Assembly: GCF_002870125.1 (NCBI RefSeq)
Contig: NZ_PNEO01000012.1
Span: 62,001 to 126,000 of the forward strand
Direction of reading: 5' to 3'
Length of the DNA stretch: 64,000 nucleotides
DNA from: Burkholderia sp. WAC0059
Lineage (GTDB): Bacteria; Pseudomonadota; Gammaproteobacteria; Burkholderiales; Burkholderiaceae
Shown in pieces: positions 45,446-53,796 of this stretch. The position numbers were made by a program, and so were the translations under genes. The notes below the pieces were generated by a model. The model made no database searches and was not told the origin of the DNA. It saw only the letters and a list, made by a program, of their open reading frames with translations. Numbering within the stretch: the first letter of the stretch is position 1; each line of letters begins with the position of its first letter.

Positions 45446-46677
45446 TCATCGCGCGACCGGAAACTGCCGGCACAGCTCCTGCCCTTCGTCGCGCGCGCGC
45501 CTGACGATGTCGTCCTGCAGTGGCGCGTGGAGTACGTCGGCGATCACGTGCGCGACATACGCGGATTCCTCGGTCGTCAGTCCACGTGCAGTCAGCGCCG
45601 CCGCGGCAACGCCGATGCCAGTGGCAACGCTCCGGTCCGCGTCCGGACAGTACGTGCGACACAAATCGGCAAACATATGTGCAGACGCGAGCTGCTCAAG
45701 CGAGCGCGACACATGAACCGGCGGCCCATCGCTGACAACAAGTTGCCCCGAATCGCCTGACACAGCCTCAAAGCCGCGCTCGCGCAATACATCGGCCATC
45801 GCACCCGCGTTGTCAAGCATCAGCCACTGATATGCGCGGAACGAATCTGCAAGCGCCTCATTGAGCACAACCGCCTTCGTCGCCAGTCCAACAAGATCAC
45901 GGTTCGCGCCACCCGCCGCACGATCGATGACGGAAGCAAAGCCAGCCCTCGCCAGTACGATACCGCCGTGCGGGCCGCGCAGCGTGCCGTTGGTCGCCAG
46001 CGACACGAAATGTGCGCTTGACACTGGCGACGCACGCAAGCCCGCCGCAACCGGACCCGCGCCGCGAAATGCGTGAGGTCGACGGCGAAATACGCGCCGG
46101 CATTGTTCGCGACGGCCGCAAGCCCATCCCACTCAACGGGCGTCCAGTCAGGGGTCGCCGTCACCCGCAACATAGCAGGCGTATACGTGCGCATACGGCA
46201 CGCAAGTGCGTCCCGGTCAATCTGACCGCGGCCATCGTCGATCCAGCAGCCCGTGACACAATCGAGTTGACCGATTGCGTTCACCCGCATGACGCGCAGC
46301 GTTGACCGGCCACACGACGCGGACAGGTCGAAGATTGCATCGCCGTAGCGCAATGTCGCGTACTGCACGATTGCACGTGCCTCCAACCCCGACACAGGCG
46401 TCACGCACGCGTATTCAGCGTTGAACAGCCGGCATGCTCGTTGGCTCGCGACATGCCGAACAGTGTCAACGACCGAACGTGGATGGTTGAGTTTGTGACC
46501 ATCGACAGGCGTAGCACGCCACCCGAGGCTGCCGATCGCAGCAGTGAAGCGCGCATCGAACGCGGCCTGACTCAAGTAATTCAGCGCGATCGTCAGATGC
46601 AGGCAGTTATCCTGACGCGCCTGCTCGAGCCATAACTGGAATGCGATCGTCGGATCGCAATCCTGGAGAGACCTCAT
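45446..46677 (-). pseudogene. Serine hydroxymethyltransferase-like gene, frameshifted, PLP lysine lost
   Basis: Total length about 410 codons, as in GlyA. The first frame runs from the ATG at 46677 ('LNYLSQAAFDARF', 'YAVDLTHFAA'-type end at 'AYFAVDLTHF') and then leaves the reading frame near 46062; the second frame resumes 'GPVAAGLRASPVSSAHFVSL', 'TLRGPHGGIVLA', 'LATKAVVLNEALADSFRAYQ', 'LIADVLHAP'-like tail. At the PLP-lysine site the family has 'THKTLRGPRGG' but this gene has 'ATNGTLRGPHGG', so the Schiff-base Lys is absent. Either an already diverged paralogue or an inactive relic. Confidence 0.75.
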
Positions 46678-46707
46678 GTGTGGCTCCGCGTTGACGCTTC
46701 GGGGACA

Positions 46708-47343
46708 CTAGGCGAGCGAGCTGATGAAGCCCGCCGCGAGTACGCAGTAGAACACCCCACAGAACAGACCGAACGGCTTACGCGTGCGCTGAAAGAATGG
46801 CCCTGCCGAGTGCGACGAAAACGCGAGCGCGTATGTGACGAACACGAAGAAACCGAGCACCGCGCAGCCGGCCACGAGCATAAAGCTCGTCCACGCCGGC
46901 GAGTTTGCCGACAGACCGAGTGTCGTGACAGTCAACCATGTGAGGATCGCTTTCGGATTTGTCAGGTGAATGCCGAGCCCCTGCAGGTAGAACAGCGCAA
47001 GGCTGCCGCGCCGGGCCTGGGCGCCGGCCTTGAGCGGATCGCGCGACGAGTAGGCACCACGCACCGCCTTGTAGGCGAGCCACAGCAGATAGCACGCGCC
47101 GAGAATCTTGAGCCAGAGAAGCAGCGACCGGGACGAGAGCAACATCGCCGATACCCCTGCTGCCGCCGTCACGCCCCAGCACAGCGAACCAGAGATCACG
47201 CCAGCTGCCATCGCGAGGCCGGGAGCACGCCCATAGTGGAGCGACGCATTCGCAATCGACAGATTGCCGGGACCCGGCGTCGCCGTGCCAATCAGATAGA
47301 CAGCGAATGCGACGCCGAAATTCGAGAGGTGTGAAAAATTCAT
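46708..47343 (-). CDS. LysE/RhtB-family amino acid exporter, 211 aa
   Basis: Intact, six hydrophobic segments. 'AVYLIGTATPGPGNLSIANAS' is the conserved TPGP motif, followed by 'GLAMAAGVISGSLCW' and 'GIHLTNPKAILTWL' (NPKA motif). Exports amino acids or related small molecules. Lies between broken biosynthetic genes, suggesting that the cluster's product was amino-acid-like. Confidence 0.92.
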   Translation of the reverse strand: MNFSHLSNFGVAFAVYLIGTATPGPGNLSIANASLHYGRAPGLAMAAGVISGSLCWGVTAAAGVSAMLLSSRSLLLWLKILGACYLLWLAYKAVRGAYSSRDPLKAGAQARRGSLALFYLQGLGIHLTNPKAILTWLTVTTLGLSANSPAWTSFMLVAGCAVLGFFVFVTYALAFSSHSAGPFFQRTRKPFGLFCGVFYCVLAAGFISSLA

Positions 47344-47393
47344 ACGGTTGATCCTGTATCAAATGGCGCGTGGGCACCACGCGCCGCGCCGGA

Positions 47394-48008
47394 CTACTTG
47401 AAACAGCGATGGTCCGGTTCTTCGCGTCGGACCTTTTCCATCCATGGCTTCAACTCGGCCTGCTTGTAGAGTCGCTCGCCCCAGTGCTCGGTCGATTGCG
47501 GCAACGGGCGTCCGCGGACGATATAGTCGGTGACGAGCTCGATATACTGCTGCAGGCAATAGGCACCGACGTGCAGCCGCAGTGATGACGCGGTTTCTGC
47601 AGGGGCGACATTGAAACGCGCGACGTTGATGATCTGCCCGCTGTCGACCGACGGCGCGAGGTGATGACACGTCGAACCGTAAGTTTCGTCGCCGTAATAG
47701 ATCGCATAGAACTGGCTGCCAAGCCCGCGGTATTTTGGCGGTGCCGGGTGGAAATTGATCGCCCCCTTGCGTGCGCGCGAATAGATCTCCTTCGGGAAGA
47801 TGTAGTCGCCGCGGTAGGAAATGATCCAGTCCCCCTCCCAGTCACGCAGCCGTGCCGGATCATCGTTCTCGCTCGTATCGTGGTCGTCCCACTTGAACAC
47901 CTCGAGGTTCGAGAACACGGTCTTCGCAAATTCGACCCCTATGTCACACCAGTCCATCTTGCACACCGACAACAGGACCTTGTCCTGGCATGGCTCGACA
48001 TTCTTCAT
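47394..48008 (-). CDS. Formyltransferase-family protein, 204 aa
   Basis: From the ATG at 48008 (GGAGGTTGTCAA site). The Formyl_trans_N core is recognisable: 'DWIISYRGDYIFPKEIYSRA', catalytic 'AINFHPAPPKYRGLGS' (Asn-His pair) and 'STCHHLAPSVDSGQIIN' with the Asp. It lacks the Fmt C-terminal tRNA domain, so the substrate is a small molecule, as in sugar- or amino-acid N-formyltransferases. Frame intact, in contrast to the adjacent genes. Confidence 0.85.
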   Translation of the reverse strand: MKNVEPCQDKVLLSVCKMDWCDIGVEFAKTVFSNLEVFKWDDHDTSENDDPARLRDWEGDWIISYRGDYIFPKEIYSRARKGAINFHPAPPKYRGLGSQFYAIYYGDETYGSTCHHLAPSVDSGQIINVARFNVAPAETASSLRLHVGAYCLQQYIELVTDYIVRGRPLPQSTEHWGERLYKQAELKPWMEKVRREEPDHRCFK

Positions 48009-48049
48009 TTGACAACCTCCTTCACACGGTGGGACAACGTTAGAACTCT

Positions 48050-48895
48050 CTAGCAGGCAAAGCGAATCGCGCCGGTCATCCATTGGCCTTCCGTCAGCAC
48101 GCCAGAGGGGCGTTTGCACGCAATCAGGACGAGAAACTCAGTCGCGCCAAACGCGGCGGGACGTTCGCGTACAGCATCCGGGCAGTCGTACAGCAGCAAA
48201 TCCGCGCGCTGGCCGGTCGCGATGCAACCTGCATCGTCGAAGCCAAGCGCGCGCACCACCCCAGGTCAATGCATTGACAAGATCAGCCGCCGCGTCACGG
48301 ATCGCGTGGTAGTCGCGACAACTCGTGTCGAGCCACCTGTCGAGCATCGCGCCAGCCGCCGTCCACGCGAGCGCGGCGAATTTGTGACCCTGCTCGGGCG
48401 ACACACCGACGATATGGGCACCGCTCCCGCGCAGCACACGGCGCTCGTGACTCGAAAGCGGCGCAACTGGAAACGCGAGCACGTAAGGATCAAGCGCGTC
48501 GATGCTTCATAGCAGCGCGACGCCCGAGCAGCCGTATGCATCGTGGAACTGCATCGCATGTTCGCCGTTGCTGTCGAGACACAAGGCAAGCCGGCCTCCG
48601 CGTCGGCACACGAGTTCATGCAGTGCGACCACGAGCCGGGGCAACGCCGCAAATTGCGAACCGATCGCGGGTACAACCGACACATGTGGACCCAGTACAA
48701 GGGCCGCCTGCGCAACGTGCTCGTATTCGAGCAGGCACCTGCCGGTGCTACGCAGAGTCGGCCCACTACCTGGACCGACCCAGCGCTCAGCAAGCGTCGC
48801 AAACAGTACGATGCGCGAGCCGACGTGCGCCGCTCGTCGCATGTCGCCGAGTGCATCGGCCGTGAAGCATGCGGCGGTCGTCACGCCGTGCGCCG
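48050..48895 (-). pseudogene. Amidohydrolase remnant (deaminase/chlorohydrolase type)
   Basis: Three pieces in order: 'HGVTTAACFTADALGDMRRA' to 'HDAYGCSGVALL', an in-frame TGA at 48507-48509, 'SIDALDPYVLAFPVAPLSSH' to 'AAADLVNALTW', then a frameshift near 48265 into 'VRALGFDDAGCIATGQRADL' and 'LLYDCPDAV'. This is the C-terminal two thirds of an amidohydrolase; the N-terminal metal-binding HxH is gone. Its 5' end is fused to the carbamoyltransferase remnant. The junction position is approximate. Confidence 0.65.
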
Positions 48896-49362
48896 ATCCC
48901 GTCGATGCACAGCACAGCCGCTCGTTCGAACGGCGATGGGAAGAATGCGGCGGCGGCATGCGAGCGCTGATGCTGCGATGCGACCACCTTCGGTGCTTTG
49001 CCAAGCCCGAGCTACGTGATCTCCTGGTCCACATGCTCAAGTACGCGGCGCTTCCATCGCACCCACTCGGGAATCGTGCGTGCAAACACGCGCGCTCCAC
49101 TCGCACCCGCGCTCGCGAACGATGAAACGACGCGCGAGAATTTTTCCTTCGGATCCTCGTAATAGACAATTGCTGTGAGGTCATCGAGCCGGATCCCCGC
49201 TTCGTCGAGGCAATAACGGATCGCGTTTCCCGGGAATGCCGGGTCGTGCCGTACTCGCGTGAAGCGTTCTTCCTGCGCGGCAGCGATCGGTACACCGTCG
49301 CAAACCAGCGCGGCCGCGCTATCGTGATAGAACGCTGAGATACTGAGAATGTAGTTGGCCAT
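48896..49362 (-). pseudogene. NodU/CmcH-type carbamoyltransferase, N-terminal remnant
   Basis: From the ATG at 49362: 'YILSISAFYHDSAAALVCDG', 'AAQEERFTRVRHDPAFP', 'LTAIVYYEDPKEKFSRVV'. An in-frame TAG at 49012-49014 interrupts it; the same frame continues 'LGLGKAPKVVASQHQRSHAA' and 'AFFPSPFERAAVLCIDGIGA' before sequence likeness ends. The remaining two thirds, including the carbamoyl-transfer domain, are deleted. Such enzymes carbamoylate hydroxyls of antibiotics and Nod factors. Confidence 0.75.
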
Positions 49363-49414
49363 ATTGGAAGAACCATCGATGGGTTGGCTTGGAAATGCAC
49401 GAAGCAAGGCGGCA

Positions 49415-50119
49415 CTACGACAAGTCATCGTGCGCCGCCCCACCAGGGCACGCGGTGGATGATTGGTCCGGCGAATGCGCGGCCGGGTCGCCGCGCTCTT
49501 TCGAGACGAATCCTTGCAGCGCCGGCACCAAGGAAATGGCGAGAGTCGTGCTCATGACAACGTTGAACACACGCAGTGTCCGAGGCTTCGTCATGTAGCG
49601 GCGCAGCAGCGTACCGAACAGTACCCAGACCATCGAGCACGGCGAGCCAAAGACGCAGAACAACAATGCAATCGTGGACACATCGGCCACGTAGGTGCGG
49701 GTTACCGACGCGTACGTGAGCACCGCACCGATAGCCATCATCCACGCCTTCGGATTGACCCACTGGAATAGCGCGGCAGACATCACACCGAGCGGCGCGC
49801 CAGTCTTCGCGTCGAAATCTGGCGGTGGCGAAGTCGCAATCCGATATGCGAGATACAACATGTACACGGCACCGATAACCTGCAGTACATCGTGCAGCGA
49901 CGGGTAGCGACGAAACACACTGCCCGCACCGAGCCCGACCGCAATCAACATCAGGGGAAATCCGATGTTGATGCCGATCACGTGGCGCATCGTGCGCGTG
50001 ATACCGAAATTCACACCGGACGACATCAGCATCACGTTATTCGGTCCAGGCGTGACACAGGTCGATATCGCGAATAGGACGACCGACAGATAGTCCATTG
50101 CCACGCTGCTCCCGTTCAT
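49415..50119 (-). CDS. LysE/RhtB-family exporter, 234 aa
   Basis: ATG at 50119 after GGAGG. 'AISTCVTPGPNNVMLMSSGV' carries the TPGPN motif and 'ALFQWVNPKAWMMAIGAVL' the NPKAW motif; about six membrane segments and a polar C-terminal tail. Second exporter of this cluster, not closely similar to the one at 46708. First gene of the leftward cluster, divergent from the MocR gene. Confidence 0.92.
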   Translation of the reverse strand: MNGSSVAMDYLSVVLFAISTCVTPGPNNVMLMSSGVNFGITRTMRHVIGINIGFPLMLIAVGLGAGSVFRRYPSLHDVLQVIGAVYMLYLAYRIATSPPPDFDAKTGAPLGVMSAALFQWVNPKAWMMAIGAVLTYASVTRTYVADVSTIALLFCVFGSPCSMVWVLFGTLLRRYMTKPRTLRVFNVVMSTTLAISLVPALQGFVSKERGDPAAHSPDQSSTACPGGAAHDDLS

Positions 50120-50525
50120 CGGTAATCCTCCAAGCTGCCGCGTCTGCGAATGTCGACCGACACGCAGTGAAACCCGCCGCTCAGACTGCGTACATGGCGC
50201 ACTCTCTCTTTCAAGTTCGGATACTTCATGTTTTCCAGAGGCACAACAAGCAATTCACCCGCAACCAGTCACATCAATCGATCATTTAATTACTTAAATA
50301 ATTAAACTGGCAGACGATAGATGTACGCCCAATCCAGTTCCGGTTCAGCGCGGCACATACCCCGTCTTCCAGCAAGCGCGTACCTGTCCGCTCTGCATCA
50401 CCCGCCGCGCGGAACCTACTGGAACTAATTATTCGACTAGAATGCGCGTGATGGAATGAACAGTGCTGAACAATCACTCAGAAACTGTTTGCTCTTCTTA
50501 CTGAACACTTTGGACGGTTCAGACC

Positions 50526-51920
50526 ATGAAGCTCGCGCTCGACACAACGGCCGGCATCCCGCTCACGGAGCAACTGGCCAGCCAGATCGAACAATTGATC
50601 CGCACGCGGCATCTGCGCAGCGGCGTCAAACTACCGTCGATCCGCAAGATGGCGGCCGACCAGCAGATCAGCCGATTCCCGGTGATCGAGGCGTACGACA
50701 TGCTGGCCGCGCGAGGGCTGATCCAGCCTCGTCACGGGTCCGGTTTCTACGTGACCGGCGGTGGGGGCCCTCCCTGCGGCAGCACGGATCCGCGCATCAC
50801 GGAAGAAGAGTCGAGCCACATCCTTGGGCAGTTTCTGCAGACAGACGACCGCTTGAGGCTGTCGAGCGGTTTCGTGCCGGCCGCGTGGCGCGATGTCGAG
50901 GGAATCGCACAGGCGGTGCGCCACATCGCGCGCGGCGACACAGCAGGCCTCGTCGACTACGCGCAGCCGCAAGGCGATCTGCTGCTGCGGCAGCAACTTT
51001 GCCGCCATCTCGCGCCGCTTGGCATCGAAGCATCGCCACAACAGATCCTCGTCACACACAGCGCGAGTCAAGCGCTCGACCTGATCGTGCGGCTGATGCT
51101 AAAGCCTGGCGACACGGTGTTCGTTGAGGATCCAGGATATTTCAACCTGTTTGGCCTGCTGAAGCTGCACGGCGTACAGCTCATAGGCGTACCGCGAATC
51201 GCAAGCGGACCGGACCTCGAAATCGCTGAAGCGCTATTGCGCGAGCATCACCCGAAGCTGTTCTTCATCAACACCGTATTTCACAATCCGACCGCGACCA
51301 ACGTCGCGCCACAGGTCGCATTCCGGCTGCTGCAGCTTGCCCAGCAGCACGATTTCTCGATCGTCGAGGACGACGTATATGCAGATTTCGAGCTGGTGCC
51401 ATCGCAGCGACTGGCGACGCTGGACCAGCTCAACCGCGTCATCTACGTAGGAGGATTCTCGAAGACGCTGTCGTCATCGCTGCGGCTCGGTTATCTCGCC
51501 GCACAGGACGAGGTCATCAAACACCTCGTCAATGTGAAAACGCTGACCAGCATGGGCGGTGCGCGGATCGTAGAGAGCGTGGTGGCCGCGATGCTCGAGC
51601 GCGGCACGCACCGCAAGCATCTGGAAAGGCTGCGCCGGCGGCTCGCACAGGCGTCAGCAGACGCGATCGCGCGATTGAGACAGGCCGGCTGGGATGTATA
51701 TGAAAAACCAAGCGGCGGCATGTTCGTCTGGGCGCGTGTGCCGGGCGTGGAGGATGCGTCGCGACTCGTCGAAACCGCACACAGGTTCGGGATCGATCTC
51801 GCCCCTGGACGCGACTATCGGCCAAACGGTGAAGCAACGTCATGGGTCCGATTAAACGTTGCGGCAGCCGGGGAACTCGCTGCTGCCGCGTTCTTCGACG
51901 CGGCAGGTCGGCTCGGGTGA
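50526..51920 (+). CDS. MocR/PdxR-type GntR regulator with aminotransferase domain
   Basis: 464 aa. GntR helix-turn-helix (residues about 8-72: 'PLTEQLASQIEQLIRTRHLR', 'VIEAYDMLAARGLIQPRHGS') fused to a fold type I aminotransferase with the PLP-lysine Lys313 in 'VYVGGFSKTLSSSLRLGYL' and 'NTVFHNPTATNV'. MocR proteins sense PLP or amino acids and usually control a divergent gene, here the LysE-led cluster. Confidence 0.92.
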   Translation: MKLALDTTAGIPLTEQLASQIEQLIRTRHLRSGVKLPSIRKMAADQQISRFPVIEAYDMLAARGLIQPRHGSGFYVTGGGGPPCGSTDPRITEEESSHILGQFLQTDDRLRLSSGFVPAAWRDVEGIAQAVRHIARGDTAGLVDYAQPQGDLLLRQQLCRHLAPLGIEASPQQILVTHSASQALDLIVRLMLKPGDTVFVEDPGYFNLFGLLKLHGVQLIGVPRIASGPDLEIAEALLREHHPKLFFINTVFHNPTATNVAPQVAFRLLQLAQQHDFSIVEDDVYADFELVPSQRLATLDQLNRVIYVGGFSKTLSSSLRLGYLAAQDEVIKHLVNVKTLTSMGGARIVESVVAAMLERGTHRKHLERLRRRLAQASADAIARLRQAGWDVYEKPSGGMFVWARVPGVEDASRLVETAHRFGIDLAPGRDYRPNGEATSWVRLNVAAAGELAAAAFFDAAGRLG

Positions 51921-51925
51921 CCCTC

Positions 51926-52075
51926 CCCTTCAAAACTGCCGTGCATACCGGCGACGGCTACTACATGGTCTGGCCGGAAAGATTCAGAAAGGATTCACAA
52001 ATCCGCCAGTTCCTGACCTTCCTGCAGAAGGTTGCCCCCTCAATCGACTACCCCGGCATCGCATATCTGAGGTAA
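51926..52075 (+). pseudogene. C-terminal fragment of a LysR-type regulator
   Basis: The frame 'PFKTAVHTGDGYYMVWPERF' then 'DSQIRQFLTFLQKVA' ends at TAA 52073. It resembles the last 40-50 residues of GcvA-like LysR proteins ('YYLVxPEx...VxAFxxWL'). No start or N-terminal domain precedes it, so it is a truncated relic next to the island end. Confidence 0.45.
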
Positions 52076-52238
52076 CGCACCCAAGGCAGAAGAACCGTCG
52101 GCGGCAGAGGCGTTCCAGGGAACGCCGATGACCATCGACCCTGTCGCAACGCCGCAGATCAAGAACCCCCAAGGTACTCTCACTTTTCCCCGTCCCATCC
52201 ACGGCACCAGAAGGACGCCAAGCGCGCGAGACGGCGGC

Positions 52239-52267
52239 CCAAAAGTTCAACGGCGTTGAACTTTTGG
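52239..52267. repeat. Perfect 29-bp palindrome near the island end
   Basis: CCAAAAGTTCAACG, one central base, CGTTGAACTTTTGG. It lies about 260 bp inside the tRNA-Asn fragment. Its 17-bp core AAAGTTCAACGGCGTTG recurs at 52426-52442. Confidence 0.75.
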
Positions 52268-52358
52268 ACACAAATGGGACTGAATTTGCTCTGCCCCCCA
52301 AAGCATCCCACTCCCAAAAATATTTGACGCCACCTCCGTTGAAGCGTATAGTCGCGCC

Positions 52359-52385
52359 TTCGCTGAGCTTAACGGTCTCAGCGAA
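52359..52385. repeat. 9-bp inverted repeat TTCGCTGAG/CTCAGCGAA
   Basis: Arms 52359-52367 and 52377-52385 with a 9-nt loop CTTAACGGT. Part of the repeat-dense segment beside the attachment site. Confidence 0.5.
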
Positions 52386-52388
52386 GAC

Positions 52389-52442
52389 TCGCAAAGATTG
52401 AACGACGGCTCGCAAAGGTTCAACGAAAGTTCAACGGCGTTG
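52389..52442 (+). repeat. Direct repeats beside the attachment site
   Basis: CTCGCAAAGATTGAACGA (52389) and CTCGCAAAGGTTCAACGA (52410) are 21 bp apart with two mismatches, followed at 52426 by AAAGTTCAACGGCGTTG, identical to 52242-52258. Spacing of two helical turns suits arm-type integrase or excisionase binding sites. Confidence 0.55.
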
Positions 52443-52527
52443 TTAGATAACGGCGTTTTGTAGTGATCCGACCTCCGGTAACTCGTTGTTTTGTAACGCA
52501 TAGTTATTTGTAGTTACCCAACGAAAG

Positions 52528-52575
52528 GGACTGTTAATCCGTAGGTCCCTGGTTCGAGCCCAGGTCGGGGAGCCA
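52528..52575 (+). other. attR: 3' fragment of tRNA-Asn(GTT)
   Basis: Begins at GGACTGTTAATCC (anticodon arm, GTT), then the variable region, a perfectly paired T-arm (CCTGG TTCGAGC CCAGG) and the acceptor strand ending GGGGAGCCA. The D-arm and 5' acceptor half are missing; the preceding bases are unrelated. This is the duplicate left at the far end of an element integrated into tRNA-Asn. The orientation places the element to the left. Confidence 0.85.
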
Positions 52576-52583
52576 AGAGTTGA

Positions 52584-52610
52584 AAAGCCCGTCTTCGACG
52601 GGCTTTTTTT
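52584..52610 (+). terminator. tRNA-Asn terminator (AAAGCCCGTC/GACGGGCTTT)
   Basis: 10-bp stem with a TTC-type tight loop and a T-run, 8 nt after the CCA. Native to the original tRNA locus and stranded beside the fragment. Confidence 0.75.
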
Positions 52611-52696
52611 ACGTCCGCGGACCGCGCGTTCACGTATCGCAGGCGCAAGTTTGACGGCACCGGTATCTTGCCGATCCTCATGCCCCGGGGCGTGCG

Positions 52697-52777
52697 CCAA
52701 TCCTCAACCTGCAATCCAGGAACCCGGACAAATTCCCGTACGTTGTGGGTAACGAGTATCAATTCAGCATCCTTTCG
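52697..52777 (-). pseudogene. C-terminal remnant of a VapC-type PIN toxin
   Basis: In-frame minus-strand peptide 'KDAELILVTHNVREFVRVPGL' (ending 'QVEDW') is the conserved end of VapC toxins ('ILVTNNTREFxRVPGLxVEDW', with the final acidic residues). No upstream PIN residues: the LysR gene begins right at its left side. It marks the chromosomal side of the island end. Confidence 0.5.
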
Positions 52778-53668
52778 CTAAATCCGCAACGGGAGGGCCG
52801 CGGCGAAAAAGTCCGTCGCGCGGCGCACGCGCGCCGGGACGAAACGCCGTTTCGGCCAGATGAGGCTGACGTCCCTGACCTCGCCGATGAATTCGTCGAG
52901 AATCGTGATTACGTCCGGATGCTGGAGCTCGTCGGCCAAAGAAACCCTCGCGAACAAGCCAATTCCGACTCCGGCCAAAACACCGGCCCGGATCGTCTCG
53001 ACGCTGTTGGACGACAGATTTCCGCGAACGGTCACGCTGAATCGGCCGTCCGGCCCGACGAAGGGCCAATTTTCCGACTCCGTCAGGCCACCATATAGAA
53101 GGCAATTATGGTCGACCAGTTCGACGGGGGTCTTCGGTATCCCGTGCTGCCCGAAGTAGCGGCGGGAGCCGACGCAGACGAGGGGCGTGCCCGCCACGCG
53201 CCTGACGACCGCGTCGGGTTCGTCGACGGGACCCACCCGAATCGCCAGATCGATCCGGTCTTCCACCATGTCCCGTACGGAATCCGAAAGAACCAGATCC
53301 ACCTGAAGGCCGGGATTCTGCGACAACAGATCGGGGATCAGCGGCAGAACGTGAAGGCGGCCGAAAGTCGAAGCGGCAGCGATCCTGATCAGCCCCTGGA
53401 CATTCAGCGTGCTGCTGGTCAGCTCGCCGTCGGCTTCGTCCATCTCGTCGATTAGCGGCTTCACCCGGTCGTAGTATCGCTGGCCCTGATCGGTCAGGGT
53501 CACGCTGCGCGTGCTGCGGTTGAACAGCACCACGCCGAGGCGCCTCTCCAGCGCGCCGACGGCCTTGCTGATGACGGACTGCGAATCGCCGGTTCTACGC
53601 GCCGCGGCGGAAAAACCGCCCGCTTCGACGACGGCGACGAACGCGTTCAATTCGTGAAACCGATCCAT
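52778..53668 (-). CDS. LysR-family regulator, 296 aa
   Basis: From the ATG at 53668 ('MDRFHELNAFVAVVEAGGFS'), the standard LysR start; a longer upstream frame is unlikely. Helix-turn-helix residues about 18-37 ('AAARRTGDSQSVISKAVGAL'); AaeR/CrgA-like effector domain. Divergent from the SDR at 53797, which it probably regulates. Confidence 0.9.
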   Translation of the reverse strand: MDRFHELNAFVAVVEAGGFSAAARRTGDSQSVISKAVGALERRLGVVLFNRSTRSVTLTDQGQRYYDRVKPLIDEMDEADGELTSSTLNVQGLIRIAAASTFGRLHVLPLIPDLLSQNPGLQVDLVLSDSVRDMVEDRIDLAIRVGPVDEPDAVVRRVAGTPLVCVGSRRYFGQHGIPKTPVELVDHNCLLYGGLTESENWPFVGPDGRFSVTVRGNLSSNSVETIRAGVLAGVGIGLFARVSLADELQHPDVITILDEFIGEVRDVSLIWPKRRFVPARVRRATDFFAAALPLRI

Positions 53669-53796
53669 CACACTCCCCCATGGCGTCAACGACCCATTCC
53701 CTACGAGAATAAATCCTATGAAAGATACGCCGATTATCATTTTCCGGGGCGGCAATTATCCTTTCCCTTCCATTCACGACCAGACGGAAGGTTTCA

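Noticed and set aside
52514..52693. Minus-strand peptide with 'LAPRPGLEPGTYGL' that looks like a conserved protein
   Set aside because: This is the familiar translation of a tRNA-Asn gene on the opposite strand, not a protein-coding gene.
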